A stretch of 21,652 nt of DNA from contig JANRIZ010000159.1 in assembly GCA_033764445.1 (NCBI GenBank), positions 1-21,652 on the forward strand, written 5' to 3'. The notes beneath the pieces were generated by a model. The model was given only the letters and a program-made list of their open reading frames with translations. It searched no databases and was not told where the DNA came from. Made by a program: the position numbers and the translations under genes. This DNA comes from JANRIZ01 sp033764445. Lineage in GTDB: Bacteria; Verrucomicrobiota; Verrucomicrobiia; JAWXBN01. Positions within the stretch are counted from its first letter, which is position 1; every line of letters begins with the position of its first letter. This document shows, piece after piece, positions 8,383-16,252 of this stretch.

Positions 8383-8394
8383 CCCCGCCCCGCC

Positions 8395-9825
8395 CTACTC
8401 CACCACGCGCATCTGGATCAGCTCTATGGTCCGGGTTCCCTCGCGTCCGTCCTCAATGGCCCGTTCCGCCTGGGTCTCCGTGACCACCACCAGCGTGCTT
8501 CCGGGAAGGATCAGATCGCGGTCGAGCAGGAATTTTTCGGCATAAAGCACGTTCCTCTCGGGGTCGTGGAGAAACTCGCACACAAAGGGGAAGATGGACC
8601 GGTTCAACGAAAGTTTGTAGGCCACCTCTGCGGTGTCCGTAAAGGCATAGACCGGCGACCAGCGCGGACGGAGCGCGGCGGTCATGCTCGCCAGGTATCC
8701 GGTCCGGGTAAACAGCACGATGGCCGCCGCCCGCATCTCATTGGCCATGATCACCGCCGCCCGCAGAAATTTTTCCCGGGACGACTCCAGCTCGAGGTCC
8801 TGCAGATAATTGACCCCGCCACTGCGCTCGGTCCGCCGGGCAATCCGGTCGAGCACCTCCACACAGCCGACCGGATACTTGCCCGTGGTCGTCTCCCCCG
8901 AAAGCATGATCGCATCGACCTGTTCGTACACGGCATTGGCCACATCCGTGATTTCCGCCCGGGTGGGATAGGGGTTCTCAATCATGCTTTCAAGCATGTG
9001 GGTGGCGACAATGACCGGCTTGAGATGGATCGAGGCCTGTTTGACAATCCGCCGCTGGATGATGGGAAGGTCCTCCAGGGCGCATTCAATCCCCAGGTCC
9101 CCCCGGGCCACCATGACCGCATCGGCCTCGTTGATGATGGCATTGAGATTGCGCACGGCCTCCTGATCCTCGATCTTGGCCACCAGCCGCGGATTTTTGC
9201 CGTGGGATTTGACGATATTGCGCAGCTCGGCAATGTCCCGCGCCTCCCGGCAGAAGGACAGGGCCACATAGTCCACATCCAGTTCGCAGCCGAGCCTGAT
9301 ATCCGCGAGATCCTTCGCGGTCATGGCCGGGAGATTGACCCGGACCCCCGGCAGATTGATGTGGCGGCGACTGCCCATGATGCCCGGGGTCAGCACCCGG
9401 CAACGGATCCGGTTCTCGGTCTTTTCCAGGACCTCCATGCGCAGCACTCCGTTGTCGAGGACAACCGTCTCCCCCACCCTCAAATCCTTGACCAGGCCGT
9501 CGTAGTTGACGTTCACGCAGTATTCCTCCTCACACTGCGCCCCCAGCACGGTGAAGGTGAAGATGTCCCCCACCTTCAGATCCAGTTTGGCAGGCAGGTC
9601 CCCGGTCCGGATGGCGGGACCCTGGGTGTCCATGAGAATGCCCACATTGATCCCCTTTTCCGCAGAAAGGCGGCGGACCCGGGGCACCACGGACCGCACC
9701 CAGTCGTGGACGGCGTGGGACATGTTCAGGCGGACAATGTTCATGCCCGCATCCATCAGGCGGCCGAGCATTTCATCACTCTGGCTGGCGGGCCCGAGGG
9801 TGCAGATGATCTTGGTTTTTCTCAC
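8395..9825 (-). CDS. pyk: Pyruvate kinase
   Basis: Catalyses phosphoenolpyruvate + ADP to pyruvate + ATP, the last step of glycolysis, in the cytoplasm. Numbered from the GTG at 9825 (476 aa): RKTKIICTLGPAS at the start, R32/N34/S36 in RLNMSH, K217 and E219 in the KIED motif, D243 in MVARGDLG, T275 in VATHML, and LSGETTTGKYP. The active-site residues are therefore present. The DTKGPEIRTG motif reads DTQGPAIRTG (D66-G75), and LNFSHG reads LNMSHA. The A, B and C domains are complete. I chose the GTG at 9825 because MRKTKI is the usual family start. A TTG at 9855 and a GTG at 9843 are in frame; none has a good ribosome binding site, and a possible -10 box at 9869-9874 would leave almost no leader for the TTG. 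The gene stands alone, convergent with the upstream plus-strand gene. Confidence 0.95.
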   Translation of the reverse strand: MRKTKIICTLGPASQSDEMLGRLMDAGMNIVRLNMSHAVHDWVRSVVPRVRRLSAEKGINVGILMDTQGPAIRTGDLPAKLDLKVGDIFTFTVLGAQCEEEYCVNVNYDGLVKDLRVGETVVLDNGVLRMEVLEKTENRIRCRVLTPGIMGSRRHINLPGVRVNLPAMTAKDLADIRLGCELDVDYVALSFCREARDIAELRNIVKSHGKNPRLVAKIEDQEAVRNLNAIINEADAVMVARGDLGIECALEDLPIIQRRIVKQASIHLKPVIVATHMLESMIENPYPTRAEITDVANAVYEQVDAIMLSGETTTGKYPVGCVEVLDRIARRTERSGGVNYLQDLELESSREKFLRAAVIMANEMRAAAIVLFTRTGYLASMTAALRPRWSPVYAFTDTAEVAYKLSLNRSIFPFVCEFLHDPERNVLYAEKFLLDRDLILPGSTLVVVTETQAERAIEDGREGTRTIELIQMRVVE

Positions 9826-9867
9826 GCGGTCCAGTTTAAGCACATGCCCTGCCAACTATGGAAATGG

Positions 9868-9881
9868 TATTTTATGAAATA
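9868..9881. promoter_or_regulatory. AT-rich palindrome overlapping candidate pyk -10 box
   Basis: TATTT and AAATA form perfect five-base arms around TATG, in a small AT-rich island within GC-rich sequence just upstream of pyk. On the minus strand it includes TAAAAT (9874-9869), one mismatch from a -10 consensus, 43 bases before the chosen GTG start. No good -35 is visible. It could be an operator over the pyk promoter or only a promoter's AT-rich core. Confidence 0.35.
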
Positions 9882-9905
9882 TTGAAGACGGACCCCCGGC
9901 AGGGG

Positions 9906-9980
9906 ATGTCTGAAATTTGGTTGGTAAAAGGCCCGAAACCATGCCATGACTCTCAGATTCCCTTTTGCCCCGCCGCATGA
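9906..9980 (+). CDS. Possible 24-codon leader ORF before the acyltransferase gene
   Basis: An ATG at 9906 opens a 24-codon frame ending in TGA at 9978-9980, so its stop overlaps the ATG of the next gene in an ATGA arrangement typical of translational coupling. AGGGG sits directly against its ATG, which is closer than a normal Shine-Dalgarno spacing. The peptide (MSEIWLVKG... ending FCPAA) has no recognised function, no run of one amino acid that would suggest attenuation, and may be a chance frame. Confidence 0.25.
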   Translation: MSEIWLVKGPKPCHDSQIPFCPAA

Positions 9981-11194
9981 ATACCAGTGTCCTGCCCCAC
10001 GTTCTCCCCCTCCCGGAAGCCATCGACAGCCCCCTGGAAGTGTACCCGTTCCGGGAGGGCAGGGTCGAACTGGTGACCCGGATTGGTTCCCGGGACCAGA
10101 AACTGTGGCAGGATTGCCTGAAGGGTCATTTTTTTGATTCGCGCTTCTACGAACTTCTGGAACGGACGATGTCCGGCCAGTTTGAGCATTATTATCTGAT
10201 CCTCCGGGACCCCGAGGGGCACACCCGTTCCATCCAACCGTTTTTTGTCATCCCCCAGGACCTGATCGTGGCGCTTCCGGACTGGATCCGCCGCGCCGTG
10301 AATGTGGTCCGCCGTCTGTGGCCAAATTTTCTGATTCTCCGCATGCTCATGGTCGGCTGTTCGCTCGGGGACGGTTCGTTGGTTGTCCGGGAACACCGTC
10401 GGACCCCCTGGCACATGGCCCTGCTCCACCAGGTGCTTCCAAAACTGGGGCGGAAACTTCGGGTCTCCCTGGTCATTTTCAAGGACTTCCCGCGCAACAG
10501 CCGCCCCCAGCTTGTCTGTCTGCGGCCCAACGGCTATGTCCGCATGCCCAGCATCCCCTGCACGTCCCTGGACCTGAATTTCAGCTGTTTCGAGGACTAC
10601 ATGAAAAAATCCCTCAGCCATGCGACCCGGAAAAACCTCCGCCGCAAGTTTCGCGATGCGGAGCGGATCGGCAGATTTGACATGGAGATGGTCACCGACC
10701 TGGAACCCTTCATCGATGAGATTTACCCCCTCTACCTTCAGGTTTTTGAGCGCTCCAAAATGCGGTTTGAAATCCTCACCCGGGATTACCTCCGCCAGCT
10801 GGGCCGCGACTTCCCCGAGAGGGCCCGGTTTTTTCTCTGGCGCCACCACGGACGGATCGTGGCCTTCAACACCTGCCTGGAGCACGAGGGCATCCTGCGC
10901 GACTGTTACATGGGCATGGAATACCCCCTGGCCCTGGAGGCCCACCTGTACTTTGTCACCATCCGGGACGTCTTCGAGTGGGGCATGCAGAACGGGATCA
11001 AAACCTACCTGAGCGGTCCGCTCAACTACGAACCAAAACTGCACCTGCACATGAAGCTCGTCGCCCACGATGTCTATGTCCGCCACCTCTCCAACCTCTT
11101 CAATCCGGCCTTCAAGGTCATCGCCCCGCTCATGGGCCCGACCCGGCACGACCCGCTCCTCCGGAAATTCCGCAATTTCCACGAGATCCTGTAA
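9977..11194 (+). CDS. GNAT-superfamily acyltransferase (BioF2-like, Acetyltransf_6 type)
   Basis: A 405-aa soluble protein with two GNAT-like halves, as in the BioF2-like/FemAB-related group (COG3146/PF13480-type). Seen: SLSHATRKNLRRKFRDAE near residues 211-228, which matches the basic 'S-x-x-T-R-x-N-L-R-R-K' signature of these proteins; a Phe-rich segment with FLWRHHGRIVAFNTCLEH (the beta strand leading to the acyl-CoA site); and MGMEYPLALEAHLYFVTIRDVFEWGMQNG, typical of the last GNAT helix. Members add acyl or aminoacyl groups to sugars, lipids or peptides; the substrate here cannot be told. The ATG at 9977 was chosen over an in-frame TTG at 9965. It overlaps the stop of a possible 24-codon leader ORF. 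It is convergent with the S41 protease gene, with 22 bases between stops and no visible terminator hairpin. Confidence 0.85.
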   Translation: MNTSVLPHVLPLPEAIDSPLEVYPFREGRVELVTRIGSRDQKLWQDCLKGHFFDSRFYELLERTMSGQFEHYYLILRDPEGHTRSIQPFFVIPQDLIVALPDWIRRAVNVVRRLWPNFLILRMLMVGCSLGDGSLVVREHRRTPWHMALLHQVLPKLGRKLRVSLVIFKDFPRNSRPQLVCLRPNGYVRMPSIPCTSLDLNFSCFEDYMKKSLSHATRKNLRRKFRDAERIGRFDMEMVTDLEPFIDEIYPLYLQVFERSKMRFEILTRDYLRQLGRDFPERARFFLWRHHGRIVAFNTCLEHEGILRDCYMGMEYPLALEAHLYFVTIRDVFEWGMQNGIKTYLSGPLNYEPKLHLHMKLVAHDVYVRHLSNLFNPAFKVIAPLMGPTRHDPLLRKFRNFHEIL

Positions 11195-11216
11195 CCCCCC
11201 ACCCCCGTCCGGATCC

Positions 11217-13463
11217 CTATTTTTTCACGGCCTCTATCAGATCATTGAGGATGAAGTACCCTTCATTGAGACCGGGATCGATTTCGGGATCCGCCTCCCC
11301 ATCGCTCTCCTCCCCGTCCTCGGACTTTTTGGCGGGTTTGACCTCGGGCGGCTTTTCGGGAACCGGATGCGGCACGGGATTGGCGACGGTCAGTTGAAGC
11401 ACCTTGAATTTTGAGTCCTTCCGGGCCAGACGCTCCTTTTTGCGGGCCTCACGCCGGGCCTTGTCCTGGTCCTTCTCCCGAAGCCTGACCTTTTCATTCA
11501 GGGAAACCGGCTTTTCCTTGCCGCGCTGTTTCATCAGCTCGATGTCCTCCCGGATATAGGCGTAGTCCGGGTTCCGGGCCAGACGCTCCGCGGACTTTTT
11601 TGACAGCTCGGCAATCAAACCGGGGCTGATCTGGTTCAATCCCTGGTACCGGGCCGGCTTGATGACGTCGTAGGGGAGCGGATGATCCATCGATTTTTCC
11701 GCGATGTCCATCGTGTCAAACACACTGGGCAACTGGATGTCGGGAATGACCCCCTTGAGCTGGGTGGACCCACCCGCGACACGGTAAAATTTCTGCACGG
11801 TCATTTTGAAGGCCCCGGTGTCCGAGGGCGGAATGATCGTGTTCGGGTAGTACCGGCCCAGGGGAATGACCGCCTGCACGGTCCCCTTGCCAAAGGTGCT
11901 CTGGTCCCCGACAATCACGGCCCGTTTGTAATCCTGCAATGCCGCCGCCAGAATCTCGGAGGCGGAGGCGCTTAGATGGGTCGTGAGCACGACCAGCGGT
12001 CCGTCATAAAACAGCTCCTTGTCAACATCCTCATCAACCTTGACGTTGCCCTGCGGATCCCTCACCTGCACCACGGGACCGGAGGGGATGAAGAGCCCGG
12101 TCAGCGAGATGGCCTCATCCAGCGACCCCCCCCCATTCCGACGCAGGTCAAGGATGAGGCCCTGAACCCCCTCCTTTTTGAGTGCATTGACAAGGGTTCG
12201 GATATGTTCGGTGGGGCTGACGACGCGGTCGTCATCGGTGCTCGAATAAAACATCGGCAGATCGATGACCCCGAATTTTCGCACGACCCCCGCGCCATCC
12301 GACCACTCCACAAGCCGGGCCTTGGCCTCCTGGTCGGCCATCTTGATCTCATCGCGCACGATGGTCACGACCTTGCTCTGGGCGGTATCCACGGCATCCG
12401 CCGGCACCACACGCAGCCGCACAACGGTGTCCTTGGCCCCGCGGATCATCGACACGACCTTGTTGAGTTTCATATCCGTCACGTCCACAAACTCATCATC
12501 CCCCTGGGCCACTCCGGAAATGATGTCCCCGGGCCTGATCTGCTTGCTGCGGTCGGCCGGACTGCCGGGGGTCAGCGAGACGATCTTGGTTTTTCCCTCA
12601 TCGCTCTGAAGGACGGCCCCAATGCCAAAGAGGGAAAGCTTCATGGAAATCTTGAACTCGTTGAGCATCTCGCGGTCCATGTACTCGCTGTGGGGATCGT
12701 ACAGGCGCACCAGGGAATTGATGAATATCCGCACCACCTCGTAGGCCTCCAGCTCCCCGACATTCTTGAAATAACGGTCCAGGCTCTTCTGGACATCCTT
12801 CACACACTGTTCCATGGTCTTTTTGCCGTCGAGCTTTTCCTGCAGCAGACGGTATTTGATGAAGCGCCGCCACAAAATGCGGGCCTCCTCATCATCCCGC
12901 GGCCAGCCGGCCTTGGTCCGGTCGATGAGAATGGTGTCCTCCCCGTCAAAGGTGTGCTTTTCGGCCAGCAAAAGCCGGACCATTTCGGACCGCTGCTGCA
13001 ACCGCTGCTGGAAGACGGTGTAGATGTTGAAGGCCAGGGAAAGATTCTGCTGCATGAACATGGTGCGGATGCCCCCGCCCAGGGACATGAACTGGTCGAC
13101 ATCGCTCTGCAAAAAAATCAGATGATTCACATCCAGGGCCTTGAGATAGTTCAGGATCATCTCTCGCCCCACCTTTTCATCAATGGGTTTGCGGGCAAAA
13201 TGCGCGTCCTCAAGCATCTTCCCCACCACAAACGCCTCCTTTTGCATCTCGGGGGTGGCCTTGAGGGGCTCGCGGTAAATAAAGGGTTTTTCCGCCTCGC
13301 TGGGTTTGGCTTTGGCCGCCGGGGCATTGGTCGGCGCGGCGGGGCTCTGCGGTCTGAGGGCGGAGGCCGTCTCGGAAGACTGCGCCCGGCACAGGCTCAG
13401 ACCCGGCAGCAGAAACAGGGGGATCAGAAGGGCAACGGTTCGGGTTTTGACAGGGTGGGTCAT
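11217..13463 (-). CDS. prc: Periplasmic tail-specific protease (Prc/CTP, peptidase S41A)
   Basis: A 748-aa secreted serine/lysine protease that clips proteins from the C-terminus in the periplasm; in E. coli Prc acts on FtsI, Spr/MepS and mistranslated proteins. Seen: signal peptide (about 1-27, ending near LCRAQS); a long helical N-terminal domain (about 55-270); a PDZ domain (about 272-360, with GIGAVLQ and PGSPADRS... RPGDII); the S41 core with LRRNGGGSLDEA, SASASE (S500 is the likely nucleophile, S498 to S502 being the serines) and TFGKGT with general base K526; then a DUF3340-like C-terminal segment rich in Lys, Arg and Glu and an acidic tail. It is longer than E. coli Prc (682 aa). The ATG at 13463 was chosen because it starts the signal peptide and has AAGGA four bases upstream; an in-frame upstream start at 13508 would spoil the signal. 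Probably the last gene of the galE cluster, 49 bases after the AI-2E-type gene. Confidence 0.94.
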   Translation of the reverse strand: MTHPVKTRTVALLIPLFLLPGLSLCRAQSSETASALRPQSPAAPTNAPAAKAKPSEAEKPFIYREPLKATPEMQKEAFVVGKMLEDAHFARKPIDEKVGREMILNYLKALDVNHLIFLQSDVDQFMSLGGGIRTMFMQQNLSLAFNIYTVFQQRLQQRSEMVRLLLAEKHTFDGEDTILIDRTKAGWPRDDEEARILWRRFIKYRLLQEKLDGKKTMEQCVKDVQKSLDRYFKNVGELEAYEVVRIFINSLVRLYDPHSEYMDREMLNEFKISMKLSLFGIGAVLQSDEGKTKIVSLTPGSPADRSKQIRPGDIISGVAQGDDEFVDVTDMKLNKVVSMIRGAKDTVVRLRVVPADAVDTAQSKVVTIVRDEIKMADQEAKARLVEWSDGAGVVRKFGVIDLPMFYSSTDDDRVVSPTEHIRTLVNALKKEGVQGLILDLRRNGGGSLDEAISLTGLFIPSGPVVQVRDPQGNVKVDEDVDKELFYDGPLVVLTTHLSASASEILAAALQDYKRAVIVGDQSTFGKGTVQAVIPLGRYYPNTIIPPSDTGAFKMTVQKFYRVAGGSTQLKGVIPDIQLPSVFDTMDIAEKSMDHPLPYDVIKPARYQGLNQISPGLIAELSKKSAERLARNPDYAYIREDIELMKQRGKEKPVSLNEKVRLREKDQDKARREARKKERLARKDSKFKVLQLTVANPVPHPVPEKPPEVKPAKKSEDGEESDGEADPEIDPGLNEGYFILNDLIEAVKK

Positions 13464-13467
13464 GTTT

Positions 13468-13472
13468 TCCTT
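13468..13472 (-). promoter_or_regulatory. Ribosome binding site of the S41 protease gene
   Basis: AAGGA on the minus strand, four bases before the ATG at 13463. It is one of the few clear Shine-Dalgarno sequences in the window and it decides the start in favour of 13463 over 13508. Confidence 0.65.
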
Positions 13473-13512
13473 TTTAAAAGTCCGGGCCCCCGGTCGCAGG
13501 GGCGGCATGGCT

Positions 13513-14661
13513 TCATGTCCTTGGCTCGCTTTCCCAGAGCATCACCTCGGCCAGCGGGGCGGTCCGGGCCCGCGGATTGACGCACATCGGCAGCAGCTGC
13601 TGCAAAAACACATGCACCACCCCGACCACCGGCAGGGCAAAGAGCAGTCCCAAAAAACCGGCGATCTCACCCCCCGCAAACAGCGTGAACATGATCACCA
13701 ACGGATGCATCGACAGACTGTGGCCCATCACCAGCGGGATGACCAGCACATCGTCAATGGCCCGGACCACCACGTACCAGACCAGCACACACACCGGCAG
13801 ATAGTGCGCGGGCATCTCCGTCACCACAAACAACAGGGACTGCGTATTGATGTTGGTCAGCGACGCCAGACACGCCACAACAGCCGCCGCGGCGGGGCCG
13901 ACATAGGGAATGATGTTGAGCACCCCCGTCAACACCCCCAGCAGAATGTAATTTTCAACCCCCATGATGTACAAACCCACCGAGGCGAGCGTGCCGATGA
14001 TGATCGATTCCAGGAAAAGCCCCCTCAGAAACCCGGCGATCTGGCTGTCGACCCGGTGGATCAATTTCAGCGTCTGTTCAAAATAGCGGTTGGGAATGCC
14101 CGCAATGAGCTGTTTTTTGAAGACACGTCCGTCGAGAAGAAAATAAAAGGCCATGTACGGGATGAGCAGAAAAAACGGAAACAGCTTGGCCACCTCCAGC
14201 AATCCGTGGATCATCACCTTGGGCAGGTCATGGTCAAAAAAGCGGGACACGGGCCCATTGTCGGCAAACAGGTCATCGACCCCCCTGAGATTGACCCCCG
14301 GCATCCGCTGTTCAATGTTGGTGATGATGATTCCCACGATATCCCCGAGTTTGCTCATGTAGTTCTTGATCGTGGAATTGATCTGGACTTCGGCGATGAT
14401 CCCGATGAGGGTCGGAATCAGCAGGAGAATGCCGATGACAAGCACCGTCACCACCAGCAGGACCGACCACAAACGTGACAGTCCCCAATGTTCCAGATAG
14501 TCGGTCATGGGCAGGAGCAGATAACAGAGGATGAAGGAGGCGACCAGAGGCAGGATCACCCACGCGGCCACCCGGAGCGAAAAGAAAAACAGCGTCATCG
14601 TCAGGATGACAAACAGCCAGTGGACCAGCGGGGAAACCTCACGATGGGGCCGGGCTCTCAT
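13513..14661 (-). CDS. AI-2E transporter family (PerM/YdiK-like) membrane protein
   Basis: A 382-aa inner-membrane protein of the AI-2E/PerM family (PF01594), predicted to have about seven or eight transmembrane helices: hydrophobic stretches near residues 14-30, 34-52, 61-88, 155-175, 210-235, 240-270, 285-310 and 315-345. Typical family features are the long central soluble segment after the first helices (about 90-145), a GVLTGVLNIIPYVGPAAAAV motif and the C-terminal MFTLFAGGEIAGFLGLLFALPVVGVVHVFLQQL. Members are exporters of various solutes or antiporters (autoinducer-2 in one case only), so the name says little about the substrate. Its ATG overlaps the stop of the cyclic-nucleotide-binding gene by four bases (ATGA), indicating translational coupling. 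The S41 protease follows after 49 bases. Confidence 0.93.
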   Translation of the reverse strand: MRARPHREVSPLVHWLFVILTMTLFFFSLRVAAWVILPLVASFILCYLLLPMTDYLEHWGLSRLWSVLLVVTVLVIGILLLIPTLIGIIAEVQINSTIKNYMSKLGDIVGIIITNIEQRMPGVNLRGVDDLFADNGPVSRFFDHDLPKVMIHGLLEVAKLFPFFLLIPYMAFYFLLDGRVFKKQLIAGIPNRYFEQTLKLIHRVDSQIAGFLRGLFLESIIIGTLASVGLYIMGVENYILLGVLTGVLNIIPYVGPAAAAVVACLASLTNINTQSLLFVVTEMPAHYLPVCVLVWYVVVRAIDDVLVIPLVMGHSLSMHPLVIMFTLFAGGEIAGFLGLLFALPVVGVVHVFLQQLLPMCVNPRARTAPLAEVMLWESEPRT

Positions 14662-15143
14662 TTTTTGAGCACCTTTTCCATCCCCTCCCGCAGCCGGCGG
14701 CAGGCCAGCTCGGCCACCCGGAAACAGAACTTCGCGGCAATCTTGGGCTCGGCCTCCAGCAGCCGCATCAGGTCGGGCTTGAAAAAACCGACCAGCTTGG
14801 AATCCTCCAGCGCGAGTGCCGTCAGGGTCCGTTCCCGCCCGTCAATGATCGACAGCTCCCCGAACGCGTGTCCGGCGGTGGTCCGTCCCACCTCCTTGTG
14901 CACCCCGTCGATGACGGAGGTAAACTGGATCGACCCGGAAACCACCACGTACAGGCCCAGGCCCTCCTCCCCCTGCGAAAAGACAATCTCCTCCTTGTGA
15001 TACACGCGTTCATGCATCACGCTCTCGATCCGGCGCCATTCCCAGTAGGTGATGTCGCGGAACAGCTCGGATTTGCTGACCACGGCAAAAATCTCACGAC
15101 TCTTGAGGACGTTGCCAAAGATCGAGATTTCCTTGAGGTTCAT
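14658..15143 (-). CDS. Stand-alone cyclic-nucleotide-binding domain protein
   Basis: A 161-aa protein containing little beyond one Crp-type cyclic-nucleotide-binding fold (about residues 20-130), a C-terminal helical extension (about 131-161) and no helix-turn-helix. The phosphate-binding cassette is visible as AFGELSII (93-100) with E96, followed by R105-T106; these correspond to the ribose- and phosphate-contacting Glu and Arg of Crp, so ligand binding is plausible. It has no signal peptide. I chose the ATG at 15143; an upstream in-frame start at 15209 would overlap the galE end by 37 bases. It lies 29 bases after galE and overlaps the AI-2E-type gene by four bases. The role is inferred: a cytoplasmic sensor that may act through a partner, perhaps the coupled membrane protein. 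Confidence 0.88.
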   Translation of the reverse strand: MNLKEISIFGNVLKSREIFAVVSKSELFRDITYWEWRRIESVMHERVYHKEEIVFSQGEEGLGLYVVVSGSIQFTSVIDGVHKEVGRTTAGHAFGELSIIDGRERTLTALALEDSKLVGFFKPDLMRLLEAEPKIAAKFCFRVAELACRRLREGMEKVLKK

Positions 15144-15172
15144 AGGTGTTTGGATTCCGGAGTCCCCGGGCT

Positions 15173-16144
15173 CTAGTCGGGATACCCTTCGGGATGTTTG
15201 ACATGCCATTTCCAGGCACTGTCGACGATGGTCTCCACATTCTCAAACCGCGGCTTCCAGCCGAGTTTTGTGCGGGCCTTCCGGGAGGCGCCGATCAGCC
15301 GGGGCGGATCCCCGGCACGGCGCGGTTTTTCCACGACCGGGATGGCGCGGCCGGTGACCTTTTCACACGCGGCCACCACCTCGCGCACGGAAAATCCATT
15401 GCCCGTCCCGAGATTAAAGGAATCACTCTCCGGGAGGTCAAGCGCCAGCCGGTGGGCCTGGTACAAATCCAGGATGTGGATGTAATCCCGGATGCACGTG
15501 CCGTCGGGGGTGGGATAGTCCGTGCCGAATATCGACACGTTTTCGGCCTGGCCCAGCGCGACTTTCAGGATGTTGGGAATCAGGTGGGACTCGATCCGGT
15601 GATGCTCCCCAAAGGTTTCACTGGCCCCGGCGGCATTGAAGTAGCGCAGAATCACATGGCGCACGCCGTGGATGCGGTCGTACCAGCCGAGGATCTTTTC
15701 AAACATCAGCTTGGACTCCCCGTAGGGATTGACCGGACGCTGCGGGACGCTTTCATCAATGGGCACGGTCTCGGGGGTGCCAAAGGTCGCACAGGTGGAG
15801 GAAAAGATGAATTTTTTGACGCCGGACGCGACCATGGCATCGAGAATGTTCAGGGCCGAGGCCACGTTGTTGCGGAAATATTTCGAGGGGTTCTGCATGG
15901 ACTCCCCCACCAGCGCGTTGGCCGCAAAATGCATCACGGCATCGGGACGGGTCTGGTCCAGGGCCTGGAAAATCTGCGCCCGCTCCGCAAAATCCCCCTC
16001 GATGAATGCCGCCCGCGGATCCACCGCACTGCGGTGACCTTCGCTGAGGTTGTCAAAGACGGTCACCTCGAATCCCTCGTTGAGGAGTTGTTCGACACAT
16101 ATGCTGCCGATGTAACCGGCGCCGCCCGTGACAAAAATTCTCAT
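15173..16144 (-). CDS. galE: UDP-glucose 4-epimerase
   Basis: Interconverts UDP-glucose and UDP-galactose in the cytoplasm, supplying sugars for surface polysaccharides and galactose use. The 323-aa short-chain dehydrogenase-type protein has the Rossmann GGAGYIGS at 7-14, DNLSEGH at 31-37, MHFAA near 71-75, the catalytic Ser/Thr in SSTCATFG (T117 aligning with the E. coli Ser) and Y141-xxx-K145 in YGESK. It also has RYFNAAGA, typical of GalE. Length is normal. It is the first gene of a minus-strand cluster with the cyclic-nucleotide-binding, AI-2E-type and S41 genes. A UDP-GlcNAc or UDP-pentose epimerase activity cannot be excluded by sequence alone. Confidence 0.95.
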   Translation of the reverse strand: MRIFVTGGAGYIGSICVEQLLNEGFEVTVFDNLSEGHRSAVDPRAAFIEGDFAERAQIFQALDQTRPDAVMHFAANALVGESMQNPSKYFRNNVASALNILDAMVASGVKKFIFSSTCATFGTPETVPIDESVPQRPVNPYGESKLMFEKILGWYDRIHGVRHVILRYFNAAGASETFGEHHRIESHLIPNILKVALGQAENVSIFGTDYPTPDGTCIRDYIHILDLYQAHRLALDLPESDSFNLGTGNGFSVREVVAACEKVTGRAIPVVEKPRRAGDPPRLIGASRKARTKLGWKPRFENVETIVDSAWKWHVKHPEGYPD

Positions 16145-16153
16145 ATCCGGGGC

Positions 16154-16183
16154 ACTCTAGCCCGTCACCAAAACCACTGCCAA
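16154..16183 (-). promoter_or_regulatory. Candidate sigma70-type promoter for galE
   Basis: On the minus strand TTGGCA (16183-16178) and TAGAGT (16159-16154) are separated by 18 bases. The -10 box lies only 9 bases before the ATG, so the transcript would be nearly leaderless. Weak candidate. Confidence 0.3.
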
Positions 16184-16252
16184 GCGCAAAAGCGCGGGAG
16201 TGTCACGAATTTGCCGTTGATCGGCGGCCCCGAACCCCGTTGACTGTCCCCA

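Noticed and set aside
11976..13580. Long plus-strand frame opposite the S41 protease
   Set aside because: Shadow of a GC-rich gene; the S41 and PDZ motifs are on the minus strand.
16184..16196. GCGC-AAAA-GCGC hairpin between galE and the CDF gene
   Set aside because: Four-base stem in a GC-rich region with no T-tract; too weak to call.
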